Shown: positions 1 through 12,400 of the stretch, one piece after another
Layout of the letters: the number at the start of each line of letters is the position of its first letter
Position numbering within the stretch: the stretch's first letter is position 1
Assembly: GCA_022316685.1 (NCBI GenBank)
Contig: JAKJHU010000034.1
Coordinates: forward strand, 1,612,001 to 1,676,000
Source of the DNA: Progne subis subis
Lineage: Eukaryota > Chordata > Aves > Passeriformes > Hirundinidae
Length of the DNA: 64,000 nucleotides
Direction of reading: 5' to 3'
Position numbers and translations under genes: made by a program
Notes under the pieces: model-generated
The model's input: only the letters and a program-made list of their open reading frames with translations
What the model was told of the DNA's origin: nothing
The model's database searches: none

Positions 1-234
1 AATGATGCTGCTTAGTTTTTTGCAGTGCAGTGGAGTGGAAGGTGACAATGGAATTTTTCTATTTTCCATTTCTTAGCTTATCTTTGGACAGCTGAAGGCT
101 AAGTATGTTTTGAGCACAAAAAGAGGTGCTAGAATGTCTGGTGGATTTTAAGCAGTTTTTATTCCTTGTAAAATCATAGTAAGTTGCAGTTACTTCAAGT
201 AACTTGTTTTTTGCTTGTTTTTTTTTAACTTCAG

Positions 235-403
235 GAGGCTATGAACCCCCACTTACAAATGTCTTCACAATGCAGTGGTTTCTGACACTCTTTGCCACCT
301 GTCTGCCTAACCATACAGTTCTGAAGATCTGGGATTCAGTATTCTTTGAAGGCTCTGAAATTATACTGAGAGTAGCTTTGGCTATCTGGGCAAAGCTAGG
401 AGA
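235..403 (+). CDS. TBC1D30: TBC1D30 exon: end of TBC domain
   Basis: The acceptor is TTTTAACTTCAG ending at 234 and the donor is GTAAGT at 404. The first two bases complete a split Gly codon, then GGYEPPLTNVFTMQWFLTLF is read. The exon ends after two bases of a Glu codon that is finished by the next exon. It encodes the last helices of the TBC domain. A stop directly after the exon in the same frame (TAA at 405-407) fits an exon boundary. Confidence 0.95.
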
Positions 404-3400
404 GTAAGTGGTCATTTTTATCTAATTTTTCTTTTCAGTATGAGCCATGTCTAACTTTTGTTTTCCTTAAGATGTTCTCAATTCTAAACATGATGCAATA
501 TTTCAGGAGAATGACTGTTTTGAAAAAGCTGCAAAAAGGACCTTTATGGTTTCTTAGAAACATGTGATTCTGATGTCATGTCAGAACTGCATGATCATTA
601 ATTGACCCTTTTTGCAGAAAATGTCTCCTTGTTGGAGTTGTCTGTGTATATTGTCTTTGTGCTGTGCTAAAAGGTTGGACTTTCCTGAACATAAACCTCT
701 GAAGGAACTGGTGAATACTCTGTGTAAAGGCACAGAAGCTTCAGGGTGACCCAACTAATTTAGTTGGGTACCTGAAAGTGGGGATTTTAATTCCCTCAGT
801 TTCACTTAAGGAAACTTAAGGATTTGAGCCCATTGGCTTTGGCCAGTACAAGAGTTCCGTGTTACTAAGGGAATGACCTTGTGGTATGTGAGTCTTTTCT
901 GTTAAGAACTGAAAATTAATTTTCCTGAAATTCTCTGCTTTTAAGCACACTTGAGACAAGTTTCTAATATAGTCCTCTATGGCCTTGGAAACGCACCACA
1001 TGGCCAGAACACAAGAGATGGTTAGTTCTTTAAACTCCTCTGTTGTCAAAGCAAATATTTGCCTTCCAATGAGTTTACAGTGCTCCCAGAGAAATGAGTT
1101 TTGTCACTGGCTTCAGTGGGAGGTGTGATCTCTGACAGGTCAAGCAGATGTTTGTTCAGCTGGAAACATTTTTCAGCTGGCATCAGCAGCTGCATTGATT
1201 TTTTTCTTGTGATGCTTGTTAAAACTTATCTTCCTTTTTTCTCTGAAACTGAACCACTGGCATTTATGTTCAGTTCTGCCCTTGGAAGTTTCATTTCCCT
1301 TTTTCTTTCTGAATAAATTAGCACTGCAGGCTGGTAGCATTGTAAGAGGATTTGTTTAGTACATTTAATCTGAAGGATAATAATTAGAACAATAATTTCC
1401 TGACACCTTTTTTTTATATTCAGTCCATAAATGAAACTTGCATGAGTCATTTGCATTAGGATTAAGCTATATGTAGTCACTTGGTGTTTTAGATAAAAAG
1501 TTCTTCCAGTGGATCTCTATGCACTTAAATGCTGTAATTATGAATGTTACAACTCATGAGATGATAAAAAGGAAGTTACTTCTTTGAAGATTTTATCGTA
1601 AAGCTTAAAGAAAAACTAAACATGATTCTAAAAATTGAACAGAACAGAATCAAGAGGTATATAAGCATGTGTCTAAGACTAAGCCAGTCACACTACACAC
1701 CTTGTAGCTGTGGAGAATGGGAGAAGGTCTGGTAAAAGATTGGGCACTGTTTATGCTGGGAGAAGATTGTGATATTTTTGTTTCTCTTTGTCCACCATTA
1801 GAACTAGAACAGGGGGGATTTAAAGAGGTGGGGTCTGAAATAGTGTTTGTAGTCTCATGATCTTCATACTTCTCAAGATTCATTCTCAAAATGAAAATAG
1901 GGTGAGAAGTGCGTTTTAAAATGTGGGTGGCTCAATCGTTACTTGTGTTTTGAGGGAGGCTGAAGCAATGGGGAAGTTAAATATAGGTGCAATGGAGAAA
2001 GCAGTATGTGGAGGTCATGAGAGACTGAACGGCAGGTAAGCCAGAAGCTTCAGAAGCTTGTGATAATTGGCTGCATACCCATTGTTGCTACTGGGTTTTT
2101 TTGTTTTGTTTTGGGGGTTTTTTGGGGGTTTTGTTTTGTTTTGTTTTGTTTTTGTTGGGTGTTTTTTGTTTGTTTGTTTGGGTTTTGGTTTTTGTTTGGT
2201 TGGTGTGGGTTTTTTTGTTGGTTGTTTTGTTTTGGTTTTTTTGGGTTTGGTTTGGTTTGGTTTTTTTTTTTTTTTTTTTTTTAGCTACATAATTATTATT
2301 TTACCCAAGCTCTGTTAAGATTTCAGTAGGAGTTTCATAGCTCAGTGGTTGTCATGTACAGGTGCTGAAGATCGAGGGAAGCCACTTCTTCTATTGCTAA
2401 AGAAAAAAAGCCAGTGTATTTTCTTTTTCATCATTCCAACAGCTGTGTTTTAGAGGAGAGGCTACCATATGTCGCCATCAATACAGCTCCTTGAGATATA
2501 AGTAAAACTAATTTTTCACTCAACAGGAGAGATTTTTAGCAGCTGTATGTATGTAGAACACCAACTCACTAAAGCATATTGCTCATATTTCTCTTCCTCT
2601 AGATGAGACTGTGTTTAGAGTGATTCTTTTTTTAGAAATTTAAAGGAAAACACAGAATAAATATCCAACTGAACTCCCCTACCCAAAATAAGACAAACAA
2701 AAGCATACTACCAAAGAAAACAAACAACCAAAACCAACAGAGTTCCCACCCCTAATTTAGAAATAGCATTCACAAATTCAATGAGTGAATTTTCCTTCAT
2801 TCTGCATTATATTAGCTTAGTTCTTCTTTAACACAATGACATGTGAATGCACCTATACTTAATTTATTCCACAGGAATTGTTTCTGGCCAAGTCAGTATT
2901 TTCCTGTCTGACAAAAAGAAAGTTTAGACATTGAATTTGGCTATTTGGTGCATGGTGAAGAATGGGTGAGAAGGTAGTCAAGAAGACTTTATGCTCCTGT
3001 TTTGAGCTGATGAGAGAACTCCCTTGTGCTAATAGGAGGCAAAATGTGTTGATTCTTGTGCTGTAGAAGTATCAAGGGGCAGAAGGAATAAATAGCCTGT
3101 CTGCAAATGCATGAATCTGTTATCATGAGGAGTCAGGACAATAAGCTGCTGCAGCTTTTCCAATGTTGTGTGCACAATTTTATTATTTGGAGGTCTAGGC
3201 AGAATTGCAAATAAACATAAAAGTTAAGCTAACAGAAATGTATATTTTATGATGACAAGAAAATCAGTTTTGCTTTGAACATGTAGAATTATATATAAAA
3301 GTAAAATAAAAACATGTATTTTGATGTAGGCAGATTGAGTGTTGTGAAACAGCAGATGAGTTTTACAGTACTATGGGCAAGCTGACTCAGGAAATGCTTG

Positions 3401-6400
3401 AAGACAGTCTGATTGACAGCAATGAACTTATGCAGGTGAGTAATTGTGACATAATTTTTTTGTGTTTTCTGTTTGATTTCTTCATGTATTGATTTCTAAC
3501 AAATCATTTTTGTTCAGATAGTGCAGAAACCTAAATTCTACTGAGAATAAAAGTTTCAGAAAGCTGGGCTGAGCTAGCATGTCAATGTAACAAGTAGATG
3601 ACATGCAGTTAGAGCTTATTTTATGTATTAAATGCAGAGAACCACTAGGCTTCATTTAATAAAAATTGATTCTATGTTGACAGCTGAAAGTCTTTTGTGA
3701 TATAATGCTCAATTTCATTTACACAAGTAAAATGTAGAATCTTTTAGTAGTCACCATTTTTAGGGTGTTCTTTTGCCTTATTTTTATGTTTTGGTCAGGT
3801 TTTTATTACCCTGTGTCATTTCTGTTCTGCAGACACTGTGGGAAATAAGAGTTTATGAAGTGCGAATTGTATAAAAAGTCCTTCATGTCCTAGACACCAT
3901 GAACAGTCAGTAGTTTACTGTAAGCAAAGACATTTGAAGATGATTGCAGTCTCTGAACTCTTAAAGCATATGTCATTGTATGAGAACAAAACCCTATATT
4001 GTTCTGGGAAAGGCAAGGGCCTTTAGTATAGCTGATACAATTTATTTATTTACTGTTACACTTATTCTTGTGATATTTTGAAGGTGTTGTCTACTTAGAT
4101 GATTTATAAGGACTTCATGCTACAGTTCTGGAACTTTCCTTTTGATGAGTTAGAGCAGAGTGATTAAATTGGTGCAACTACAGAGAACATAATTCACCTG
4201 AAACTTTGTACCTGACTTAAGGGAAGGAAAAATGCCAGTCTGTGAAACTACAGAAGTTTAATAACAGTTGTTAGCAGGTGACTTCTATTACCTATTGTTG
4301 GAAGACTGTGTTAAAATACACTATTTTCAGTTTTATTATTTTGGTCATTGGTATTTTGTCTGATGAGGAAGCTCTAGGAATGGGAGAAGTGAGTGTTGTG
4401 GCTTTGTTTTGCTTCAAAAATGGAAATGCAGCTGGTCAGAGGTACTCACATGCTTTGTAAAAATGGGTTAAGGTTCCTCACAAGACAGTTCAGATAGTGA
4501 GGATGTGTAAGGAGGGCAGTACAAGCTGACATCTCATTGTGTTTCAATTCCTGGTCTCCAGTGTGGTACAAAATCAAGATGTGGCATTTGTGAACAAGAA
4601 TAATTTTGGGAAATCTGAAATGGTCTTTTGTGCCTCTGGATTTCTTTCTTTGCTGCTGTGTGTAACAGAAGATAAGGGATGGGTAACTTACTGGTTGGAG
4701 GGATGGAAGGGTTTTTTTGTTTTGTTTTTAACTCTTGCAATTACAAATACTAGCAAATTAGCAATCTTTTTGTGCTTCAGCAAAAAATGGGCATTTGGCA
4801 CAATACATATGTGTGTTGATAGTCTATGTGTGTATTTTGTGGCACTGACAAGAGTGTTAAGGTAGGATGGCATTGCCACTGATGTGGAGAACGTGGCAAG
4901 TTTAAGTTCTGTGTATGGAGGAGCAGTAGTGTATCTGTTTTTTTGTGTCCTCTCAGTTGAAGAAACCACAGTATAGTTTGCATGTTTTCAAGTCAAAGGC
5001 AGGTGCTGGCAGTGTAGCCATCTCTGAGGTCTCTACCCTTTCCCCTAAGTGGAAAGAATAAAGAACCCTAAGAGTTTACCATCAGGGCGTATAAGTGCTA
5101 CCATGTATCTGGTTGGAGAAAAAAAATTAAGAAATATGAACCATTGCATTAATGAAATGGCTGCTTGAACATGTTTTTTTTTTAATTGCTTTAAGCTTTT
5201 TCAGATGAGTCATCCAGAGATGCTTTGTTTTCAATTTTTTTTTTCTTTTCTCCAAATAAAAATCAGAATGATGAATTTACATCTAATACTTTTTACAAGA
5301 TGGCTCAAGGATTAGTATCCTACTGTGGGGAAAGGATTAATATCCCACTCTGCCTTCCCTACACATTTCCGTAGAGCGCACTGGTGGCAATCATCTCACT
5401 TCTCTTTAGACTTGTGTAACACTTATATTTGCATCTAAACTACTTGTCCAGGCTCTTAAGCCAGAATAACTGGTACTTCTCAACCACTAGAAAACAAATT
5501 GTGCTCTAAGAGCCTTGTTTCTTTTGGGATTTAAAGGAGGGAGGTACCAACTGATCCTTCAAGGGAAGTGTTGACAGCAGATGTCTGAAGTAGAACAGGG
5601 GACTCATGTCCTCATTCTCTCCACCAGCACGTATAGTTGCTGCAGTTTTATCCCTCCCATGCAGACAGTACCTATAGTTAGGATGGGAGCCTTAAAGCTT
5701 TTGCAGATTTGGTCCTTATGGTGGCAAATTTCCTAACATTTTACTGAGGAGAGCATGGAGGCATTGGAGGAGCAAGCCAGCCTAGAGTTTCTTCCTTTCT
5801 CAGATTGAACAGTTTGGGTGAATAAAGGGTAAGTGCTGTTCACATCAGATTCTAGACTGGGTATGTATTGGTTCCAATATGGAGACAGAAGGCTGTACAC
5901 CAGGTGTCTGCAGATATTCTAAATAGGGTGTGCTAGACTGAGTCTGTGCTTTCATGCCTTGTGAGAAAGTGAGCATTTTTACAAGCAGCTGAACTAATTC
6001 AGTTTGTACACCCAGAAACATTGCAGCACAGAGGAGATGAGAAGCCAGCTGGAGGAGAGGCATCCTTTTGTATTTACGTAGAATGGAGGGGAATGATCCT
6101 TCTGTGCTACTCCAGCATTTTGAACTATCTCCCTAGGCAGTTACCCTGATTGGATGGTGTTCACTGTTAACTTTCTACTTGAGTAGCACTGTTTTCTTTT
6201 GGGCTTGTTTTTGCTTTTTGTTTTGTTTTCTTAGTCAAAGTGAAAAGAAAGATGAGCATTAAACCAGTGAGGGGTAGCTATGGAGATAAGTATGTTTGAT
6301 AAGTTGACTGGCTTACCCTGTTTGGGAGCCACAGCCCATCACATCCCATATAGTGTTCTGCTGAGGGTGTAGACAGCTTTGCATTTTTAGAGTAAGGCAA

Positions 6401-9400
6401 AGGATTGTCAAATGATTTAATGTGAGAATAGAGGGGTTTTGTCCTTGTCTTTTTTCTTGTTCCCAGGATCTGTCCCTTATTTAAATAAGATGCTAAGTTT
6501 GGCTGCATCATGCTTTTGTGTGTAGGCTATTCCCCTCTGGGACAGTTCCCCAGAAATAACCAAATGGCATCCAAGGTTGTGTAAAAACTAGAAAAAGAAT
6601 GCTTTGACTCTGAATTATTGCTGGGAGGATATCAGAGGTGTCAGTTGACAATATTTTTTTTAATTTCCAGCAGAACTTGCACTGGCATAAAATTCATTTT
6701 GTGGACCTCTTAGCCAGGTGGTAAGCAAGGCCTGCAGTTATAATCTGATAACAATAATTAAGCTACAATATGTATGCTAAATGAAGGAAATTGTAGAAGA
6801 TGTGGAAGAGACACAGATTGGAGACAGACAAAAGCTTAAAGCCTAATCTGGAACAGTAGGTGCAAGGAGTAGATGGAGGAACTGGAGTTGACTGTTTCAC
6901 TTCAAGGATAACCAGCATATGGAACAAGTTACCTGAGAAGGACAATGACATAAAGAGTAGAAATAAATTCCAGACAAACCTCTGGAGACAGTTGAAACAT
7001 ATGGGAAAAAAAACCAAAAAAACCCTAACAGGAAAGTATGGTGGAGATCAAACAAGCAGGCAGACGTGTTGGGCTGGAGGTAGGTCATTCTCCAGATCAT
7101 AAAATTCCTTTGTCTGGTGGACGGATGGGAAGACACTGTTCAGGCCCTAGAGAATATTTTCCTTTCACAGTAGCATTGTAGTTCAATGAAGTGGCAAAAC
7201 TTCAATTCATGCTCTGGATTTTTGAAGGCATCTTCCTTTCCTTAGAGTCTGTGCACGGCTCGAACTGTAAAAGCATTCTCACACAGAAGCCTGTTAGGGT
7301 GCACTATTGCCCTGTCTCTGACTCAGACAGGAGTGTCCTTCCTGCTCCTCAGTGTCACATCATTGCCATTAACAAAACTTTTTTCCCTCTTTATGTCAGG
7401 AAATGTCTAGTGCTGAATCCATGTTTGCAGTTTTTCTTAGTGTATTTAGCATAGACAAGGCATGGTTCAAGAATGGATTATATAGAAACTGTTCAGAATT
7501 TCCTTTCATCTTAATTGAGATCATTTGCCTTCAGATGAAAATGACACTGACTTAATAGCACAGGAAAAAAATACGTAAGTGAAGATATACTGTCATAGCT
7601 AACGAGAAAATTTTATGTTGCTGTCTTTCAAAAGATATTTAATTTTTAGGGTGTGGAAAAGCTTTAATATTTCAAAGAAACTATGGTAAATTATTTTTTT
7701 GGGTTTGTTTTTTTCTTTTGATATTGAGACTCAGAATGAACTATTTGTCTGTTATTTGAAAATTCTGGATAGTGAACAAAAGCAGGGGGGAAAAAAGCAA
7801 TTAAGTATGTAGGAAGAAATCAGCAGTGATATTGCAATGAATATGTATCTTTATGCCAGGTAGGCTGGTGACTTACAGAAAAAATAATACTGAAAGGAAA
7901 TGCATTTGCAAGTATGTATGTTTTTAAACTCTTAAGTATTGATGTAAAGAAAATCTGTTAGCATTTCGATGACCTTGTTTTAGAAAAACAACTAGCTTTA
8001 CGCTTCCTAACCCTACCTTTAGCCTAAAAACCAACCAGCAATCAAAACTAAAAACTGAGGGAAGAAAACTTGGATAATGTTGGATCCTTCCTCTTTAACT
8101 ATTATTTTTGTGCTGGCGTGATTTCCTTTACACAAGCTCTTGAGCTTCTCAGGTAAAATAATGAGTCAGGTAACAGTCCCCATCGATGAGGATCTGCCTC
8201 TTCCTATCTATGCTAGTGCTAATACTTTGTTGAATTCTTGAGCAAAAACTTAAGTCTTCTGGAAAGATTCCCAAATCCTAAATGATGCATTCATTTAAGT
8301 GAAATCATAATTGGAGCAGGATTTCCAGTGTTCTGGCAAGAAGAGGTTGACTATAATTATTAAATCAGTAAAGGATCCTACAGCTCATATTATCAGTTCC
8401 TTTTTTTTTTTAACTGAACTGTGTATTTTTCTAGTGAGTCAGTCTTTATTTTTCTTACAGGAAATACTGACTGAATCATAAAACTAGACCATTTTCTTCC
8501 AGCATGTGCATATGCAAAGATGTTCAGCCTTTATACCTGCAAGACTGTGAAAGTCTGTTCATGGAAAAATCTTTTGTGAGACTGTTAATTAAAGCAAAAG
8601 TTTTTAAAGTTGCCTTTTTTTTTTCCCCCTAGACTGTTTACTCCATGGCTCAGTTTCCTTTCCCACAACTGGCAGAATTAAGGGAGAAATACACATACAA
8701 TATTACTCCTTTCCCTGCAGCAGTAAAATCCACTTCATTTTCAGGGTAAGTTTGAAATGCACTGCTTATAATGTATGGAGTTATTGTTTACCCTCTGCAG
8801 ATGGTGAAAAGGCAGGTGGATCCTCCCTTGTACACTTCTAAAAAAGATTAAGGTGCTTGGTAATGTTCACATTTAAGAATGTATCTTCCTTACTTCTTAT
8901 GTTCTGTTTTGGCAGAAGGTTAGGCAGAACCAGAGACAGTGATGAAGAAAATGACTTAGATGATGAAGACTCAATTGCTAATGCAATTGGTTGTCTTGGA
9001 CCATTAAGTGGGTTTTTGGCACCAGAGCTCCAAAAATACCAAAAACAGATGAAAGGTAAAGTGACTTTTTTAATTTTGGAAAATACAGTTAAATCTCTAT
9101 GACCTGGCAGAAATTGTCTGCATCTCTGTCTGTGAAAGCTGCTATGGAAAATGTGTTTTCTTTGCACATAGATGTTACAGCAGGGACCAAATTACTTGCT
9201 CTGTGCTTCATGAAGATGTCATCAAAGCCAGGTTGGAAGGCTGCAGGTGTACAGTGATGGTGTCAGTTAAGGATTTGGCTACTGTAATGGTTAACAACAA
9301 CCCCATAGTGTTGCCCACACACAAAAAAAGAAGCATATGTGAAAAAAATTCCACCCTAAATCCATGCATATTTTTGAGACAGCTGTTAGGTAGTCAGCAT

Positions 9401-12400
9401 TTTCTGAAGGGTGTACCTTTAATAAATGATCTTGATCTTTATTAACAAATGCATGGCTAATACTGGAACCTATCAACAGTGAGTAAATTCTGCAAGTGAT
9501 TTCACTGCTCTTTTGGCCAAACCTTCAGATTGTTGTATATTTTGGATACATTCATGCTTTTAAAAATCTGGTGATGGTTTAGGGTGTTCTGACAAAATGT
9601 CACTATTTTTCAAATCCTTTTGTGCTGAAATAAAATTTCTTGACGGAATTGTGTGTACACCAGTGCAGATTCTCTATAAGCAATACAAAGTGTTGATCCA
9701 TACAAGAAAAGCAAAGAACATTTGTGAACTTGCAGCAGCCTTTATGAAATGATACTGGATCAGCAGTGATTTCACAGTATCTTGGGAGAGGCTATTTTTA
9801 TTTATCCCCAGTTCACCATCACCTTACCCTCAAAAAAACCCCAGCCTGATGTAACAGTTGCTGTTCACACTTCATCGTTCTTGTGTCTTGGTTTTGCTGA
9901 GACCTGTGAGCTGCAATTGTCCTCTCGATTGCTGTGGTGTTTTGTTTTTCCCTTCCTGAGGGACTCTCTACCTGCTGCTTCTAACTAGCACTTAGTCAGA
10001 ACCTCAAACTGCTGTTGCAAACTAAGCCAAAGACAAATAAACATTCCTTGAAAAAGAATTATCCCCCTGACCCTGGAGTGCCAGGTTGGTGCATCAGAAA
10101 CAGCTGTGAAAACAAATTGCCCTGCTGCTGTTGCTCTGCAGCTGTTCATCAGAGACACTCTCGAATTGTCTGATCCTCAATTGCTCTGTGCCTATCCCTT
10201 TTGTTGCTACTAGCAGCTTTATCCTGGAATATTAGAATATCCTGGAATATATCCCTGTGGTGTTCTGTTTCTTGATGCTTCTTGCTGGTAGCACTAGAGT
10301 GGTTGTTTAATCTCATGCCTGCTTAACTGTAATGCATTTTATAAATTGCATTGTTGGCCTCTAACAGCAACAGAGTATCTTTAATTATCTGTTATTGAAT
10401 TACTTCAGTGGTGGCTTGATGTACTTTTGGATATTTGAAGAGCTGTGCTTATAACTTTACATTGCCATGTTAATTGACTTTTGTACTCTTTAGCCTCCCC
10501 TCAAACCCTTGTTATTCCTAAGCAGTAGTGCTATTTGTAATACTTACTGTAAATAGCACAGCTTAGTTAAATATGCATATTATAATAAACTTTTAATTAA
10601 AGACTACAGTTAAATAAGATGGTAGGAATCAGATACAGCCTTCCCTTGGAAATAATCTACAGAAATATAGATATATCTCTTGAGTATGCCAATTTACTCC
10701 TCACCTCCACTTTATTCCCTCCTTCTACAGATCAGAATGAAGAACAAAGTCTTGGTTCCAGTAACATTGCAGAATTAAGTCCAGGAGCAATAGACTCTTG
10801 CAGAAGTGACTATCACACTGCTTTTAACAGCATGATGATGGAGCGTATGACCACTGATATCAATGCACTGAAGAAGCAATATTCCAGGATAAAGAAGAAG
10901 CAGCAACAGCAGGTTCACCATGTGTATATCAGAGCAGGTAACACATCAAAACATACTTCATTTCTTGATTTATTACAAACTAACTTCATCAGGCAAATGA
11001 CATTCTTTTACATTTTACCAAATAGACAAAATAAGAAAGACGGATGAAATACGTAAAATTACTAGTAAAGTGGTTACCACTTCATGCAGACAGAAAACAA
11101 GAAGGTGATATTTTTTCTTCTTTTGTCAGGATCTGAAGATGATGACCCTGGGGTTTTCTTAGGTCCCAGGGACCAACTAAACAATGGTATTTAAATGTGG
11201 CTTTGCTATCTGGGTGCCTTGTGTTGATCTCTTTGATTTAAAACTTTAAGTCTTTGGCATTCTTGGAATTGACATATTGATGCCCTGGAAAAAGTGCATG
11301 CAGAGATGAGGATGCTTCAGATCATGTGTCAGGTAGATTCCTAGCTGGTCTGTGTTATCCAAACTCCTCTAAATTCATCTGGGCCCAGCAAATTATGCAA
11401 CTGAAGGAACTGGCTTAGATGTTCCACTGTGGCTGGCAGTTTCCCTAGCCATAATGATACTGTTGTGAGGACTGAGCTGGACATCAGTCCCTTATTTAAC
11501 AACCCATGTTATGGAGTCTGTCTTCCTAATTGTCAGACTTAGCAATGCGGGGGTTGGCATGAAATGCACAGCTGAAGGTTTTACTGGGTGTACAAGATGG
11601 GCATGGCTCACCCCACTCATTCCTCCCTGCTTAGGTGTCATCTAAGTTCACCATTGAACCATGCAAATGGGTCACTGTGGAGAATTTTTGTTTCTCTTCT
11701 GGATTGTCTAAACCTGTGCTAGCAGGAGCATTGGAATATATGGAGCTGCAATTTTTCATTTACATGATTTAGAAGGATTTTTTTTTTTTTAAATATTACT
11801 GAAGTGTTTGCTTTGAACAAAGGCTGTTTCCAGCAGAAACAGTGCAAACAGTAAAATGTTGATTCCCAAGGATGCCAACCCCTACCTTCCAAACATGAAT
11901 CTTTCTAATCTTACTAATCATGGTACAGAGCTGGGTTTGTCATTTAATCAAACTGTCATCTAATCACTAATTCTGAGTCTACTTCTCTGGCTTAATGAGG
12001 CGTGGTTTTATGCATTGAAAGTACTTCAATTCATTTTCCATTTTCCAGTCACACAAGCCTCATGGAGAAGCTTATGTGACTGACCTCATATGGAGACTGA
12101 ATAGCCTCTTGCTGTTGGAAGAGAAATGAAAGAGAGGGGAAATATCAGAAGCCAATATTTATGTTTAACTATCAGTTTTAGTGCAATTCCAAAAATGAAG
12201 AAGCTGGTTTTTTTAATGGTTTATTTTCATGGTATTCCTGGCTCAGGACTTACCTGCAGGTGCAAAGCAGTGAGGGGGGGCAGAAAATTTTTATATAGAA
12301 GGTGCTGCTTTGTGCCCAACTCTAAGACATAAGTGAAATTCAGTGATGATTTTTAAGTTTGGGAGGTTTTTTTTAAATACATTCTGTCCTACAAACTTTT

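Larger units (their letters stand above)
3436..8632 (+). other. TBC1D30 intron
   Basis: Intron of about 5.2 kb with donor GTGAGT and acceptor TTTTTTTTTTCCCCCTAG. It contains a small tandem duplication (5307-5354) and a probable LINE relic (6860-6985). The rest is AT-rich sequence in which I recognise nothing. Confidence 0.9.

Noticed and set aside
1..22. Similarity of the window start (GATGCTGCTTAGTTTTTTG) to the reverse complement near 59379-59398
   Set aside because: Nineteen or twenty bases of simple sequence with a gap; no extension on either side. Most likely chance.
2060..2318. Phe/Trp/Gly/Cys-rich open frames that look like membrane segments
   Set aside because: They are translations of a T/G low-complexity tract in a TBC1D30 intron.
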